Shown here in pieces: positions 44,471-55,205 of a stretch of DNA of 64,000 bases. How positions within the stretch are numbered: position 1 is the first letter of the stretch; every line of letters begins with the position of its first letter. Under the pieces are notes generated by a model. It was not told where the DNA came from and searched no databases. It was given only the letters and a program-made list of their open reading frames with translations. Source of the DNA: Oryzias latipes (taxonomy: Eukaryota; Chordata; Actinopteri; Beloniformes; Adrianichthyidae); the NCBI RefSeq assembly GCF_002234675.1, contig NC_019866.2, forward strand, positions 25,406,031-25,470,030. The letters run 5' to 3'. Position numbers and translations under genes: made by a program.

Positions 44471-44989
44471 ACACCTCTAAAAGCAATAGAAATCATTGGG
44501 CGTCGTCGACCTCACCAAGATGGCGTCGCGCTCCGCCACCGTCGGCCAGGCTTCTAAAACGGGCGTGTCTCCTCTAGTGATATAACTCATTGGGTATGAC
44601 AGTCATCTCTATGGACCCTCAACCAGTTCACCCAAAGTTAAATACCACCCACCAAGCGGAGAAAAGACGACTAATTACATATGTTAACATTTCATAGCGA
44701 AAATTAGGCTACTTTCTTTTATTTTTAAAAGATAATCATTACAAAACTCTTGCAGACACAACCACACAATGATCTAAGGCACAGCTCTTCACAAAAACAA
44801 AGAACAAAACAAAAAAATTTATGCATATTTAAAAATAAAAACTTAAAGCATAAATAACTAGTTTCAGCATAAATCACAATTCAAGGCAATCAACAATCTG
44901 GACCTTAGATCAGTAACTATTCTGTAGCAGAACTACAAATGTCATCAAAGGATTTGAGTTCTGAATACATTTAATGAGGATAGATAGAA

Positions 44990-46560
44990 TCTGACTTCAT
45001 TTTTAAAACACAGCAAATTCCACCGATCCTTTTTCCATTTTTTCTTATTAATATGATATTTTCCCAAAATCAGGAGGATTTTTTACTAATTTTGTTGTCT
45101 CTTTTGACAACTTACTGTTTTAAAACAAAACATCTTTTTCTGTGAACTGTATGAGGTTCATTCTTTGACTAAGCCAGTTATGAAAATCTGGCCACAATCT
45201 TTGGATCACTGACATGAAAACAACAGCTGTCTGCTTGTTTCTGGGGCTGTATGACAGAAATCACACGGATCAACCTCAAAGCCAAATCTACTCCTCAACG
45301 TCTCTGCAGATGGGTAATAATTGTTTATCATTTTAAACTGCATTTCTTTCATTTTGGGAACCACTGGCCATTTGATGAATCTCCATAGGTGAGCACCTGA
45401 TGTGACAGGTGTCTCAGTTATTTTATATTTCACTTTTCTGTCAAAGTCATGGTATAATTTACCTTTAAATGATTTGTTTAGGTATTTATTATCACATTTT
45501 TTTCATTAAGTTTTATTTCACCTTTTACTGAATTTGGTAGTTTAACTTGAACATTGGAAGACAATATAGTATTTTTTATTAGACGTATTAAAGCACCTGG
45601 AATTACTCTGCAGGTTTTCTGAAATTCTTTGGTTGAGCATTCAATATGATAATTGCTTTTTAAGTCTCTTAATTGAAGAATTTCTCCATTTGAATCAAGA
45701 ATATCACTTAAAAAAGAATCTTGTGGCCAAACCAATTCCGATTAACCCTTGTGCTATCCTAGGCACTTTAACATTGGGAGGTGGGTCATCTAGACCCACT
45801 AGACAGTGCTCTGAACCTTTTTTCTTCAATGATTTGTGATCTTCACTGGTGTCCATGGATTACATGAAATCTTTCCACCTTTATCCACCTTTGTCATGGT
45901 AGGGAGAACACATCAATGGAAGGGGGGGGGGGTCATCTAAGATAGCACAAGGGTTAAACATTGTCTTCCTTTTTGTGGTAATTTATCTGTTGATCCACAG
46001 GGGGCGCAGTTTGGGGTGAAATTATGACTAAATATCCTTTTCCAGTGGAAAAGTACTTGTTTATGAAATTCTGAAATCTTTATAGGAAGTTTGGAAATTT
46101 CAAAGTAAAATCTCAGCAAAAAATCTAAGCCACCTACTTTTTTCAAGATGTTTGTGGGAATATGAAACCATATTGAGTCAGGGTTAGCCATAAAGTCTTG
46201 TAACCATTTAAAGTGGTCGTTGATTCATTGATCATTGATTCTAAATCAATTGTCTTTATAACCCCCAAAATTAAATTCCTTAATTAGTTGAGATTTCAGA
46301 TTTAATGGGTCTTATTTCTCCAAATACATTTATAAATAATTGAGTTAATTTTTTGACATTCTTCGGGTTGATGTAGAGAGATTGGCATTGATACATTAAT
46401 TTGGAAATTCCTTCTGATTTGGACAAGTTTCTTCCAAAAATGGTTAAAACTCTGATTTACCAATGATTTAATGATTTCTGCATTTGGTCAATTTTTTCCA
46501 TCATGTTTTTTTCTCCTCTTTCTTTTTTATCTCTATTTAGAAATTAATTTAATTCCTAAA
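44990..46560 (-). mobile_element. L1-like (L1/Tx1) LINE remnant, interrupted by a MITE
   Basis: The - strand holds pieces of the C-terminal half of an L1-type ORF2. About 46420-46300 has the region after the reverse transcriptase (QCQSLYINPKNVKKLTQLF). 46191-45954 reads LRFYFEISKLPIKISEFHKQ and LFHWKRIFSHNF. 45735-45478 reads SFLSDILDSNGEILQLRDLK. 45433-45206 reads the region with the zinc-knuckle pattern CDFCHTAPETSRQLLFSC. Between 45746 and 45953 a TTAA-flanked MITE splits the frame. Stops and frameshifts show the copy is dead, and the 3' end near 44700-45000 is diffuse. Confidence 0.75.
45746..45953 (+). mobile_element. piggyBac-like MITE, copy 2 (208 bp), in the L1 remnant
   Basis: This is the best-preserved copy. 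CCCTTGTGCTATCCTAGG at the left and AAGATAGCACAAGGG at the right are inverted termini, each flanked by an exact TTAA (45742-45745 and 45954-45957). The interior matches copy 1 closely (GGTGGGTCATCTAGACCCAC, GTCCATGGATTACATGAAAT) and has a short poly-G run. Confidence 0.92.
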
Positions 46561-46702
46561 TATTTCACTTCATGTTTTAAAAATAGGCTACATGTTGCAT
46601 TTGGTCAAACGAGCTGCAGACAAGATGGCTGATGGATATCCACTCCATGCCGGAAGAGGAAGTTGAAGTTCTCCAAAACTGAGTTTTGTTTGTTTTGTGT
46701 TT

Positions 46703-46737
46703 TAGTCAGTCAGTCAGTCGGTCGGTCGGTCGGTCGT
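46703..46737. repeat. GTCA/GTCG tetranucleotide microsatellite
   Basis: Three to four CAGT units change to CGGT units in one continuous run, a simple tetranucleotide repeat with a phase-conserving substitution. Confidence 0.85.
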
Positions 46738-46889
46738 GTGTTTATTTAGTTTAGTGGGAGATGAGCATCAACAGAAGAAGAACATAGAAGTGAATCAAAG
46801 AAATGTATGTACGCTTGGTAGGGGGGTACTTGGACATCACTGCCAGCAAGCAGCAGATGTCCCCTCAGTGCCCTACCCGCCAATTATAA

Positions 46890-47095
46890 CCCTTGTGCTA
46901 TCTCAGATGCCCCCCCCCCTTCCATTGACGTGTTCTCCCTACCATGACAAAGGTGGATAAAGGTGGAAAGATTTCATGTAATCCATGGACACCAGTGAAG
47001 ATCACAAATCATTGAAGAACAAAGGTTCAGAGCTCTGTCTAGTGGGTCTAGATGACCCAACTCCCAACGTTAAAGTGCCTAGGATAGAACAAGGG
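46890..47095 (-). mobile_element. piggyBac-like MITE, copy 3 (206 bp), inverted
   Basis: This is the same family as copies 1, 2 and 4 but in the opposite orientation: it opens CCCTTGTGCTATCTCAGATG with the poly-C tract and closes CCTAGGATAGAACAAGGG. The right flank is TTAA; the left flank is ATAA, one base changed. Confidence 0.9.
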
Positions 47096-47099
47096 TTAA

Positions 47100-47640
47100 C
47101 TACACCCCTTTAATACACACACCCTTTACCCCCCAAAATATACACTCCAACACAAACACACACATGCACACACACGCCCTCAAAACACACACACACACAC
47201 ATGCATTTCACAAGGAAGGTGGGACCTTGGACCATCTGTCCCCTACCTCGTGTTCCCTGGGTGCTGGTTTCCTGGGCCCAGCGGTCCTCTCTCGATGTTG
47301 GGAGGGGGATCCCTGAGTTCTCTGGCAAGATCAAGAGCCGGGGACCACATCACATCTGAGCTGGGGGGGTGTCCGTGTCCCCGTGGTGGGGGTTCTGGTC
47401 CTTACCCCTGAGCGCTGGGCCTCGCCAGATTTCCAACTGTGGCTGAGCCTGGTCGGGCCATGTTTACAACACCTCTTGTGGACCCCCTCTTCCCCTGGGT
47501 GTCCTGCTCCAGGGCGGGGACGGCTGGCCCCTGCCCTGCTCTCTCCTGGACCAACCGTGGGCCTGGTGGGTGGCTGCCTGGAGAAATGTCCTACATCATC
47601 AGAAAAATGCCCCAAGAACATGTTTAAAACACCAAACACA
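47100..47640. repeat. CA-rich and GC-rich unclassified repeat region
   Basis: CA dinucleotide runs at 47143-47205 are followed by a GC-rich stretch (47210-47600) with many GGG and CCC clusters. Several short frames exist on both strands, but none has splice support or a recognisable product. It may belong with the unnamed repeat at 46815-46885 and 57170-57590. Confidence 0.4.
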
Positions 47641-47866
47641 CAATTTTTATTGGAGTGGTCTTTACAAGGTACCTCTAGCATCTAAAGAAACTGATGGAAA
47701 ATGTTGTTTCTACAAAATGTGGTTGGGGAGATTCAGGCCCGAACAAGGTTTGTACTAAACCACATTGAGGTGCTACAAAGCCGTCTTGGGGAGAAAAAGA
47801 TGGAAGTTATTTGTTCACCAAGTTACACAACATTTCCTTTAGTAGCTTTTGAGTATAGACCTTTAA

Positions 47867-48068
47867 CCCTTGTTCTATCCTAGGCACTTTAACATTGGGA
47901 GGTGGGTCATCTAGACCCACTAGACAGAGCTCTGAACCTTTTTTCTTCAAGGATTTGTGATCTTCACTGGTGTCCATGGATTACATGAAATCTTTCCACC
48001 TTTATCCACCTTTGTCATGGTAGGGAGAACACTAATGGTCCTCTTGACTCCATAGGATAGCACAAGGG
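47867..48068 (+). mobile_element. piggyBac-like MITE, copy 4 (202 bp)
   Basis: It opens CCCTTGTTCTATCCTAGG after TTAA (47863-47866) and ends ATAGGATAGCACAAGGG, followed by TTAT. It lacks the poly-G run of the other copies; that position reads CTAATGGTCCTCTTGACTCC instead. Confidence 0.9.
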
Positions 48069-48099
48069 TTATTGTTTGGTCCCATACATTCCTCATGGT

Positions 48100-49700
48100 A
48101 AAAAATATGTCTTCAGATCAAATGGTACCAAATGTAATAGCCCACCATTCCTAACAGAGCTTTACAAACTACAGATGGTTGCATGTTGATGACTAGTGTA
48201 GAAGAAATGTGACAAAAAAGATGCGGCATAAAACATATTAAAATACAATTGAGAAGTAAAAAACAAAACTCTTAATTGTTTTCAGCAATAAAAGAGAAGA
48301 ACACTAGTTGATTGGTTAAGACAATCATTTTAAGTATAAAATAAAATTACAAACAACAAGCAGACAGTGTTAAACTTGTATCTTTTGAACCGTTGTTTTC
48401 ATGCAACATCACTTGATTGTCTTTTTAACAAAAATGTTTGACATTTTCATCCAAATATCATCCAAAAGCTGTAAACAGAACTGAAAGAACTTTGGAAGAG
48501 GTCAATTACAAAGAACCAGTCCTGCTATGAATGCAAAGGTTTCCACTTGTCAAAGTTTGTCATCACAGAGACAGGAGTTTGTCAACTTGCCACACGTGTG
48601 TGTCCTCCTTAACATTTCCTGCCTCATCATAGCCAGCCTCCAGGCCTGGGGAGGGTTGTTGACCAGAGACAGGTTTAGGTCAGTCAGCAGGAAGAGGCTC
48701 TGTGTGGCTTCAGAGTAGAAAGGTTCTGTCTCCGTGATTTAGAGTGAATGGCTGCTGACACATTCACTCAGTCAGCTTGGCGTGCAGCTCCGGCTCCGCC
48801 TTGCTGTCAGAAATCACAGCAGGAGAGGCAGAGTGATGCGTCTCAGGGTCAGGGTCACTTGTTTCCACTACAGCAGCTGACTGACAACAGTGTGACTGGG
48901 TTCGGCGGCGTTCTGGATGTACTCAGAACTTGGATAACATGTCCCTTCTCAAACAGCGGGGGAGAGAGCTTGAGCGCTTCGATGGACTCTCACTGATTTA
49001 CTGGTATGTGGGGAAAACGTTGAAGTAGGGTTCAGTCAGTTGGCTGGAAGACGGACGGACGTTTAGCCGATAACTGGACAGACCTTTTCTCTAGTGTTCT
49101 CCAATCCTCTTCTGCATCAGTTTCATCAACACCCATCTGTCTGTGATACTCGCTGTTTTATGGGGAAGTTATTTTATATACAATTACAACATTTTGCTGT
49201 GGTTATTGTTTCTAATATTTAGATGAACAACAATCCCAGTGGAATGTGTTTTATTTTGTTCATCTACTGGATGAGTTGTGACAATGTACAATATTGAGAT
49301 CTTCATTTAGGTTAGGTTGAGATATAACAAATGAGTACCTAAAGTATTCCTAAACTGTTTAACAATAGTTTGTTTGTTTAATAGGAAGGTAACAACTCCA
49401 GAAGGTTTTTTCAAGACTTATGCAGAACTGATGAAGCAAAATAATTATTGATGAAGTCCAAATTAAGAAAACTTTATTAATGCTTTATTTCCATTTACAA
49501 CAAAACTTAAAATGTACCTGATGGTCAGCGCAACATTCATTTATTATAAAAACAAAGAATTGACAACCATTTAATTGAATAAACAGTGGATTATACACTT
49601 ATTAAAACCATAAAAACAAACAAATACTTTTTCACAAATAATTAAAAAGTGCATCATTTAGTCCTTAAAAAACTACGGAAGCGGATTAAATTCAGGTAAT
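48100..49700. other. Intergenic sequence, weak coding-like patches only
   Basis: On the - strand, 49006-48870 reads ESIEALKLSPPLFEKGHV and an adjacent frame (48870-48760) reads ETSDPDPETHHSASPAVISD before a stop. They look coding-like but are out of frame with each other, and no convincing splice sites connect them. The rest is AT-rich with no recognised element. Confidence 0.3.
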
Positions 49701-49726
49701 AAAATTGAGTGATCTCCATTCTAATC

Positions 49727-50053
49727 ATTTGGAGACATGGTCTGTGCAGAAAATGAGTTTGTGGATAAACAGGATCCGTCTGTTTGAGTTTTGAGGTCTG
49801 CCTTGTCGCTGATGCTTGTGAAGCTGCAGAGGCAGGCAGGGAGCGTCAACAAAGTACACAAATACAACCCAGAGACACAAAAGCAGATTCTCAGTAATTT
49901 TCCATAAATCATTTCAAAAACATCACTCATTATTGTTAAAACAAAGTCAACAGAAATCCCTAATATCATGACTGTTTCTCTCAGAGTGGACCAGCGTGTT
50001 TGAGTACTGCAAGTTATAGACGCGTCCTTATGTCCTCGCTTAGGGACTACAAC
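49727..50053 (-). CDS. Possible terminal exon of an unrecognised membrane protein
   Basis: A TTTTTAG acceptor at the 50054 side opens a frame of about 109 codons ending in a stop at 49727-49729. Translation passes through TTSVVVPKRGHKDASITC, a stretch that would form a membrane helix (ICFCVSGLYLCTLLTLP) and a serine-rich tail. I do not recognise the protein. No matching upstream exon was found on this strand, so this may be chance; it is listed as a weak candidate only. Confidence 0.2.
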
Positions 50054-51184
50054 TGATGTAGTCCTAAAAATTAAAGGGAAAACCAAACAAAGTACAGCAA
50101 AAAAAGGGAAAAATAATTATATCAAAACTAAATAAATAAAAATTAAAGAAGAATATGTCAAAGACAGAAGAAAATTATATCAAAAATAATTCTAAAAAAC
50201 TCCTGAAAAACAGACTGTTGAGCATCCAGCAGGTCATCCACAGACTTTGCTCCCTGATATTATAGTCAGGATTGAATCACAATGAAATAAATTAACAAAC
50301 AGTTCATACTGGTCAATATTTAATACTTCCCCGATGTTTTCCTCTGACATGTTTGTGGATAAAGTCAGTAGGAAAAACACATGTTGATATAGTGACTGAC
50401 ACTCAAACTACACAGATCACGTCTGTGACACGGACACTTTGAGGCTTCTTTACTTTGAATTGGAGATCCTCTTCTTGGGCAGATGAGGGTACAGCCCATC
50501 ATGTTTGGAGTTCTTAAAAATATTAGAACGAAAAGATTTGATTGCAGGTCATCTGTTTTATTATTACTTTCAAACTGGCTACAATATGCATTACATTACA
50601 ATTATAATTTGCAGTCACTGAAAGGTGCATCGGCCATTAAATTTTTTTTTTTAAATTAACAAAGACTAAAAAAAAGACTAAAAAAATCTCATGACCACAA
50701 CACAGTTTTAAAAACATCTCATGTTGCAGCTGGGGTCTTCTACCAGAGGCCTGGGAGCTTGAGGGTCCTGCAGGATGTCAGCTGTTCCTGTGCTTTTCTG
50801 GACTGAGAGGTCTTTCCAGGGATCTGCTGCAGCCCCTGCTGTTGCCCCCAGTGCTCCAATTACCACAGACACCACTGTCACCTTCACTTTCCATGCTTTC
50901 TCCAGTTCTCCTCAGTTTGGCAGTTTCCAGTGCTTCAGGTGTGGCATCTGGCCGACTCTCTTAGGTACTTGCATTTTCACTGCACCTCTTTGAGCCTCTG
51001 TCAGCTGACCCCCATCCCTCCGAGCTGTCTTGGTTTTGATCTCAAGTTGAGGTAGCAGTTGCTGTTTGTGGAACTTTGAGTTTCACGACCGGCTTAAATA
51101 AAGGCTATGACAATAAAGAGACCAAGTAAGAGTTAACAAACGTTGATTATGAAACAAATCATTTAACCAAATAAATATGAAAGA

Positions 51185-52390
51185 GGGGGAAATAATAATA
51201 ATAATAATAATAAACTTTATTTGTATAGCACCTTTCAAGATAAAATTCACAAAGTGCTTCAAAGTAAAAACACGATAAAATATGGTAAAAGACAGAATAT
51301 CATAATATATGAAAAAGGAATCTTTTTAGCTGCTTTTTAAAAGCAGCTACAGATCTGAGGCTGAGAGGAAGGGAGTTCCAGAGGGATGGAGCCACTGCTG
51401 CAGAGACTCTATCACCTTTAGTCTGTAACAACCAGCAGACCCTGGTCACATGACCTCAGGGACCTGCTGGGAGTGGACGACCACACAAGGTCTTTTATAT
51501 AGACCGGTCTAGTAATCAAGACAAGAAGATATAAAAGCTGGATGAGCATCTCCATCTCACAACGCAATTGGACTCAGTTCAGCAGTGTTTTTAAGATGAT
51601 AAAAACAAGAACGAACAAGTGACCCGATATGAGAGTCAAGGGATAAAACCGGGTCTAGAGTGACCCCGAGGTTCCTGACAGACGGCTTGATAAAGGAGGC
51701 AAATGGACCGAAACACTGGACTATCTGGGGGAGGCAGCTGTCAGGAGCACAGACTAGAACCTCAGTTTTAGCTTCATTTAGTTGGAGAAAATTATCATTC
51801 ATCCAATTCTTGACTGAATCCAGACCCCTGCATAAAACCTGTATTTTAAAAACATCCTGGGGTTTAAAAGATACATAAAACTGAATATCATCAGCATAAA
51901 AATGATAAGACATATAATTAAAAGAGCTTAAACTATGCCACAAAGGCAGCAGATATAATATGAACAATAAAGGTCCCAAAACTGAGCCTTGTGGGACACC
52001 AGAAGTGAGCGATGCAGAAGAGGACTTTAACTTGGAAAAACTACAGAAAAAAAGATCTACCAGGTAGATATGAGGAGAACCAGTTTAAAGTGGATCCGGA
52101 TACACCAACCCCGTTTTTTAGCCTGTCCAAGAGGACGTAATGTCAAAAGCTGTGGTCAAGTCCAGTAACAGTAGCATGGATCATTTTCCTGCATCACTCT
52201 GCATCAGGTTGTCATTAGTGACTCTGAGAAGGGCTGTTTCAGTGGAGTGAGCTCTGCCAAAACCTGACTGAAACTGATCAAAAATGCAGCGACTGTCCAG
52301 AGCAGTTGTAAGTTCTTTAGCAACAACTTTTTCTAAAATCTTGGACATGAATGGAAGATTTGAATTAAGTCTTCTTTTAGGATTTAATGC
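51185..52390 (-). mobile_element. CR1/L2/Rex-like LINE, 3' half
   Basis: The - strand frame 51979-51557 encodes the reverse transcriptase core: GPLLFILYLLPLWHSL, then YHFYADDIQFYVSF with the catalytic YADD box, then LNEAKTEVLVCAPD. Upstream sequence to about 52390 reads QFQSGFGRAHSTETA-type text in broken frames. The 3' end on this strand runs through GAAAGGTGCTATACAAATAAAG into a TTA trinucleotide tail (51191-51212), as expected for this group. Stop codons upstream show it is not active. Confidence 0.85.
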
Positions 52391-52539
52391 TTAAATTATC
52401 CATTAATAGTGTGAATCCAGTGTGGGTTGCCTCACTGGATAATGTTAATTGCCCATTGTTCCCACTGTGAAAGCATATAAATATATAAATTATTGAATCC
52501 ATTAAATACAACGATCTCTTATTAACCGGAGAAAGGTAG

Positions 52540-53215
52540 TCTGCTATCTCTGGGTGGGTGGAGTCTCCCTGCCCCAGGTGGAGGAGTTTAAATATCTGGG
52601 GGTCTTGTTCACGAGTGAGGGAAGACTGTAGTGTGAGATTGACAGGTGGATGGGGGCGGCGTCCGTAGTTATGCGGTCGCTGTATCGGTCCGTTGTGGTG
52701 AAGAGAGAGCTGAGCTGAAAAGCAAAGCTCTCAATTTACCGGTCGATCTTCGTTCCAATACTCACCTACGGTCATGAGCTCTGGGTCATGACCCAAAGAA
52801 CGAGGTCCCGAATACAAGCGGCTGAAATGAGCTTCCTCCGCAGGGTGGCTGGGCGCTCCCTTAGAGATAGGGTGAGAAGCTCGGTCACCCGCGGAGAGCT
52901 CGGAGTAGAACCGCTTCTCCTCCACATCGAAAGGAGCCAGTTGAGGTGGCTCGGGCATCTAGTCCGGATGCCTCCTGGACTCCTCCCTGGAGAGGTGTTG
53001 GGGGCATGTCCCACTGGGCGGAGGCCCGGGGAAGACCCAGGACACGCTGGAGAGACTACGTCTCTCGGCTGGCCTGGGAACGCCTCGGGGTCCCCCCAGA
53101 GGAGCTGGAGGAAGTGGCTGGGGAGAGGGAAGTCTGGGCAACTCTGCTTAGTCTGCTGCCCCTATGACCCGGTTCCGGATAAGCAGAGGAAGATGGATGG
53201 ACGGATGGATCTCTT
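52540..53215 (+). mobile_element. LINE C-terminal coding end with ATGG tail (best copy)
   Basis: The + strand encodes LRDRVRSSVTRGELGVEPLL, LRWLGHLVRMPPGLLPG, then in the next frame RWRDYVSRLAWERLGVPPEE and EVWATLLSLLPL. The 3' end is CCGGATAAGCAGAGGAAGATGGATGGACGGATGG. This is a very abundant fish non-LTR family; I cannot fix the clade with certainty. One frameshift near 53000-53040 separates the halves. Related fragments lie at 14895, 23948 and 24690. Confidence 0.75.
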
Positions 53216-53219
53216 ATTG

Positions 53220-54900
53220 CCTCTCTGGCTGTTCAGTGCTCATTGGCTCTTCACTGTCGAGTAGCTCCAGAGGTTGTGTCTGCTGGATCTTAATGACTGC
53301 CACATCCTCAGCCAGGATACTGTGGAGCTATTTTTCCCCACTTGAAAGGGAAAGCCTTAGCCAGGGAACTCATTTCTAACTCCAGACACTCACTTCCCTC
53401 CAGTTTCTCTGCAGGTCATGACAAAGAGCAGAGATCTCGCTTGGAGTGAAAGGTAAACTCTGCCAAACAACGGTAAACACTCAGTGTCAATGTGGTGAGA
53501 AAGCCAAAGCCTCAGTCCCAACAGCCCTGACGGACGGATACTGGCTGTCTGCGGGTGAAAAATGGGCAAACCTGCATGGGGCACACGGGTGGCCCACTTG
53601 AAATCTCAAAGTTGTCGTCCGCTCGGTGAGATGAAAATGTTGATGCACCTTTTTCCACGGGATGCTGCGGGCGACAGGTTATAGTGAACACTTATACAAC
53701 AGGTAAGGGTAAGTAAGGGGGGAGTAGGTAAGACGCAGGCGTGTGGTACATGCATTTGAAACCTTTAATTTATTACATCTAAGATACAAAAGGAAACTAA
53801 AAACATCAAGAAAAATAAATCACAAATGTTTTCTAGACTTACCAATAAAGGCTGAAGCTTAGCCTGGAATGGAGTGTTGAATAAAACGCCGTCATTATCC
53901 ATCCTCTCAGCTTCCTGACACACAGAACACAGATGCACATCACTGCGACGCTGTGGATCAGAACCGGAAGCATGTGGACCTGGTCAAAGTTCACACCTGC
54001 AGGAGCTCAACAGTTAGTCCACTTGTTCTGTGCTCATCCATGTCAAGTTCTGTGTGCACAGAACAAAGTTTTAGCCAGAAACTGTTATTTAGTAATGTGT
54101 TGATGCAAAAAGGTCTCCAGGTGAAAAACACGTGCACACATTCAACTGTCAGCTGTAAGACATAGTGTCTGTGGTAGTTTGTGTAAATCTCATCTGAACA
54201 TATTTTTTGTGTGTTTCGTGACAAATTTGTTGTGATTCTGGTCAAAGGAAAATTAGTTTGAAACGCTGATTGAAACTGGAATAGGAGCTTTTTGTTTCAG
54301 AAACTCCCCTTTTGCAGCAGCAGAGTAGAAACTGGTTGAGTCTGTTGGTGGAGGCTTTACTCCAGTCATACCAGGACGGCTGGTTGATTGTTCTAAATGT
54401 ACAGCTTTATGGAATATGTCTCAGCACAAGCTTGAAGCATGGCCAACCCATCCCTAGTGGAACATCAGGCCTGAAAAGTCTTAGTGATTGCATCATTATT
54501 GCTGCTAATCTGGACAGATGAAGCAACAGAGCTGACGCTGTTGTGTGAACAGGATAGGACTCGGGAGACAGCCCTGAGGGACGCCAGCGCTAAGAATAGT
54601 CACAAAAGCAACTTTACTGCTTGAATGATCCGTATCTGGCTCCGGCTTATTGATGCTGGTAAGAACATGTGTTCTTCTTCAGTTGTTCTTTGCTGTCCTG
54701 TGTTAAATGTGGGATGGCGCTGGGACAAAGTTTGGATCCAGCTGGATCTGTCACTCACCCTGAAAAGATGGTTCCACAATAAAACAAGCAACACTTGTTC
54801 TTTGACTCTTTAGGTTTGAAATAAAGTTGACTTAAATGACTGTGATTGACACTGGGAGACGGACAATTAAAGGAGTCCATTTGTGCTGCGTTAGCCTCGG
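53220..54900. other. Intergenic sequence, nothing recognised
   Basis: Both strands show only short frames without splice support. No transposon termini or tandem arrays stand out. Confidence 0.4.
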
Positions 54901-54921
54901 GGGGAGCAGTTGGTCAGCTAA

Positions 54922-55205
54922 ATGTGGATGCTGAGTGGACAGCTTCAGTTGGCTTTAAGGGGAGCTGAAGGGAGCCGGGAACACTGCATGGAGACCCGGA
55001 CTCCGAGATACAAACTGTGTCGACATCACTGCGTCATACGAAGGACCGTCCTCTGCGTTCTCATGATTCTCTCCTCTCAGAAGTTACCCGAGCTCTGGGA
55101 CTACTTCCTCATATATGTCTCAGGCGCTCTAGAGTTCAATCCAGAAAGCAAAGACGTCGACCTGGGACTGTTCCCCTTAAGGATGAACCCCACCATTAAA
55201 ACCAG
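54922..55205 (+). CDS. Possible first coding exon of an unrecognised type II membrane protein
   Basis: An open frame starts at ATG 54922 and runs to a good GTAGGT donor at 55206, leaving phase 2. A second in-frame ATG gives METRTPRYKLCRHHCVIRRT followed by a short hydrophobic stretch (VLCVLMIL), then a polar region with ALEFNPESKDVDLGLFPLR. The basic tail plus signal anchor resembles Golgi glycosyltransferases, but I cannot match it to one. No second exon was found before 64000, so the gene, if real, must continue past the window. Uncertain. Confidence 0.35.

Larger units (their letters stand above)
43185..44592 (+). mobile_element. P-element-like transposon, 1408 bp, with THAP module
   Basis: The termini are perfect 27-bp inverted repeats (43185-43211, starting CAATGAGTTATATCACTAGA, and 44566-44592). 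They are flanked by an exact 8-bp direct duplication, GGTATGAC, at 43177-43184 and 44593-44600. A second inverted pair lies inside: CGCCATCTTGGTGAGGTCAA (43241-43260) and its inverse at 44505-44525. A terminal repeat of about 30 bp, an internal inverted repeat, an 8-bp duplication and a THAP zinc finger together match the P superfamily (Drosophila P has 31-bp ends, 11-bp inner repeats and 8-bp duplications). The only coding trace is a broken THAP frame at 43302-43785; no transposase catalytic region is present. The second half is AT-rich low-complexity sequence. It sits just upstream of the actr10 promoter. Confidence 0.88.

Noticed and set aside
48756..49006. Coding-like - strand patches (ESIEALKLSPPLFEKG and ETSDPDPETHHSASP)
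   Set aside because: The two are in different frames, end in stops, and have no convincing acceptor or donor linking them. No protein was recognised, so no gene was called.
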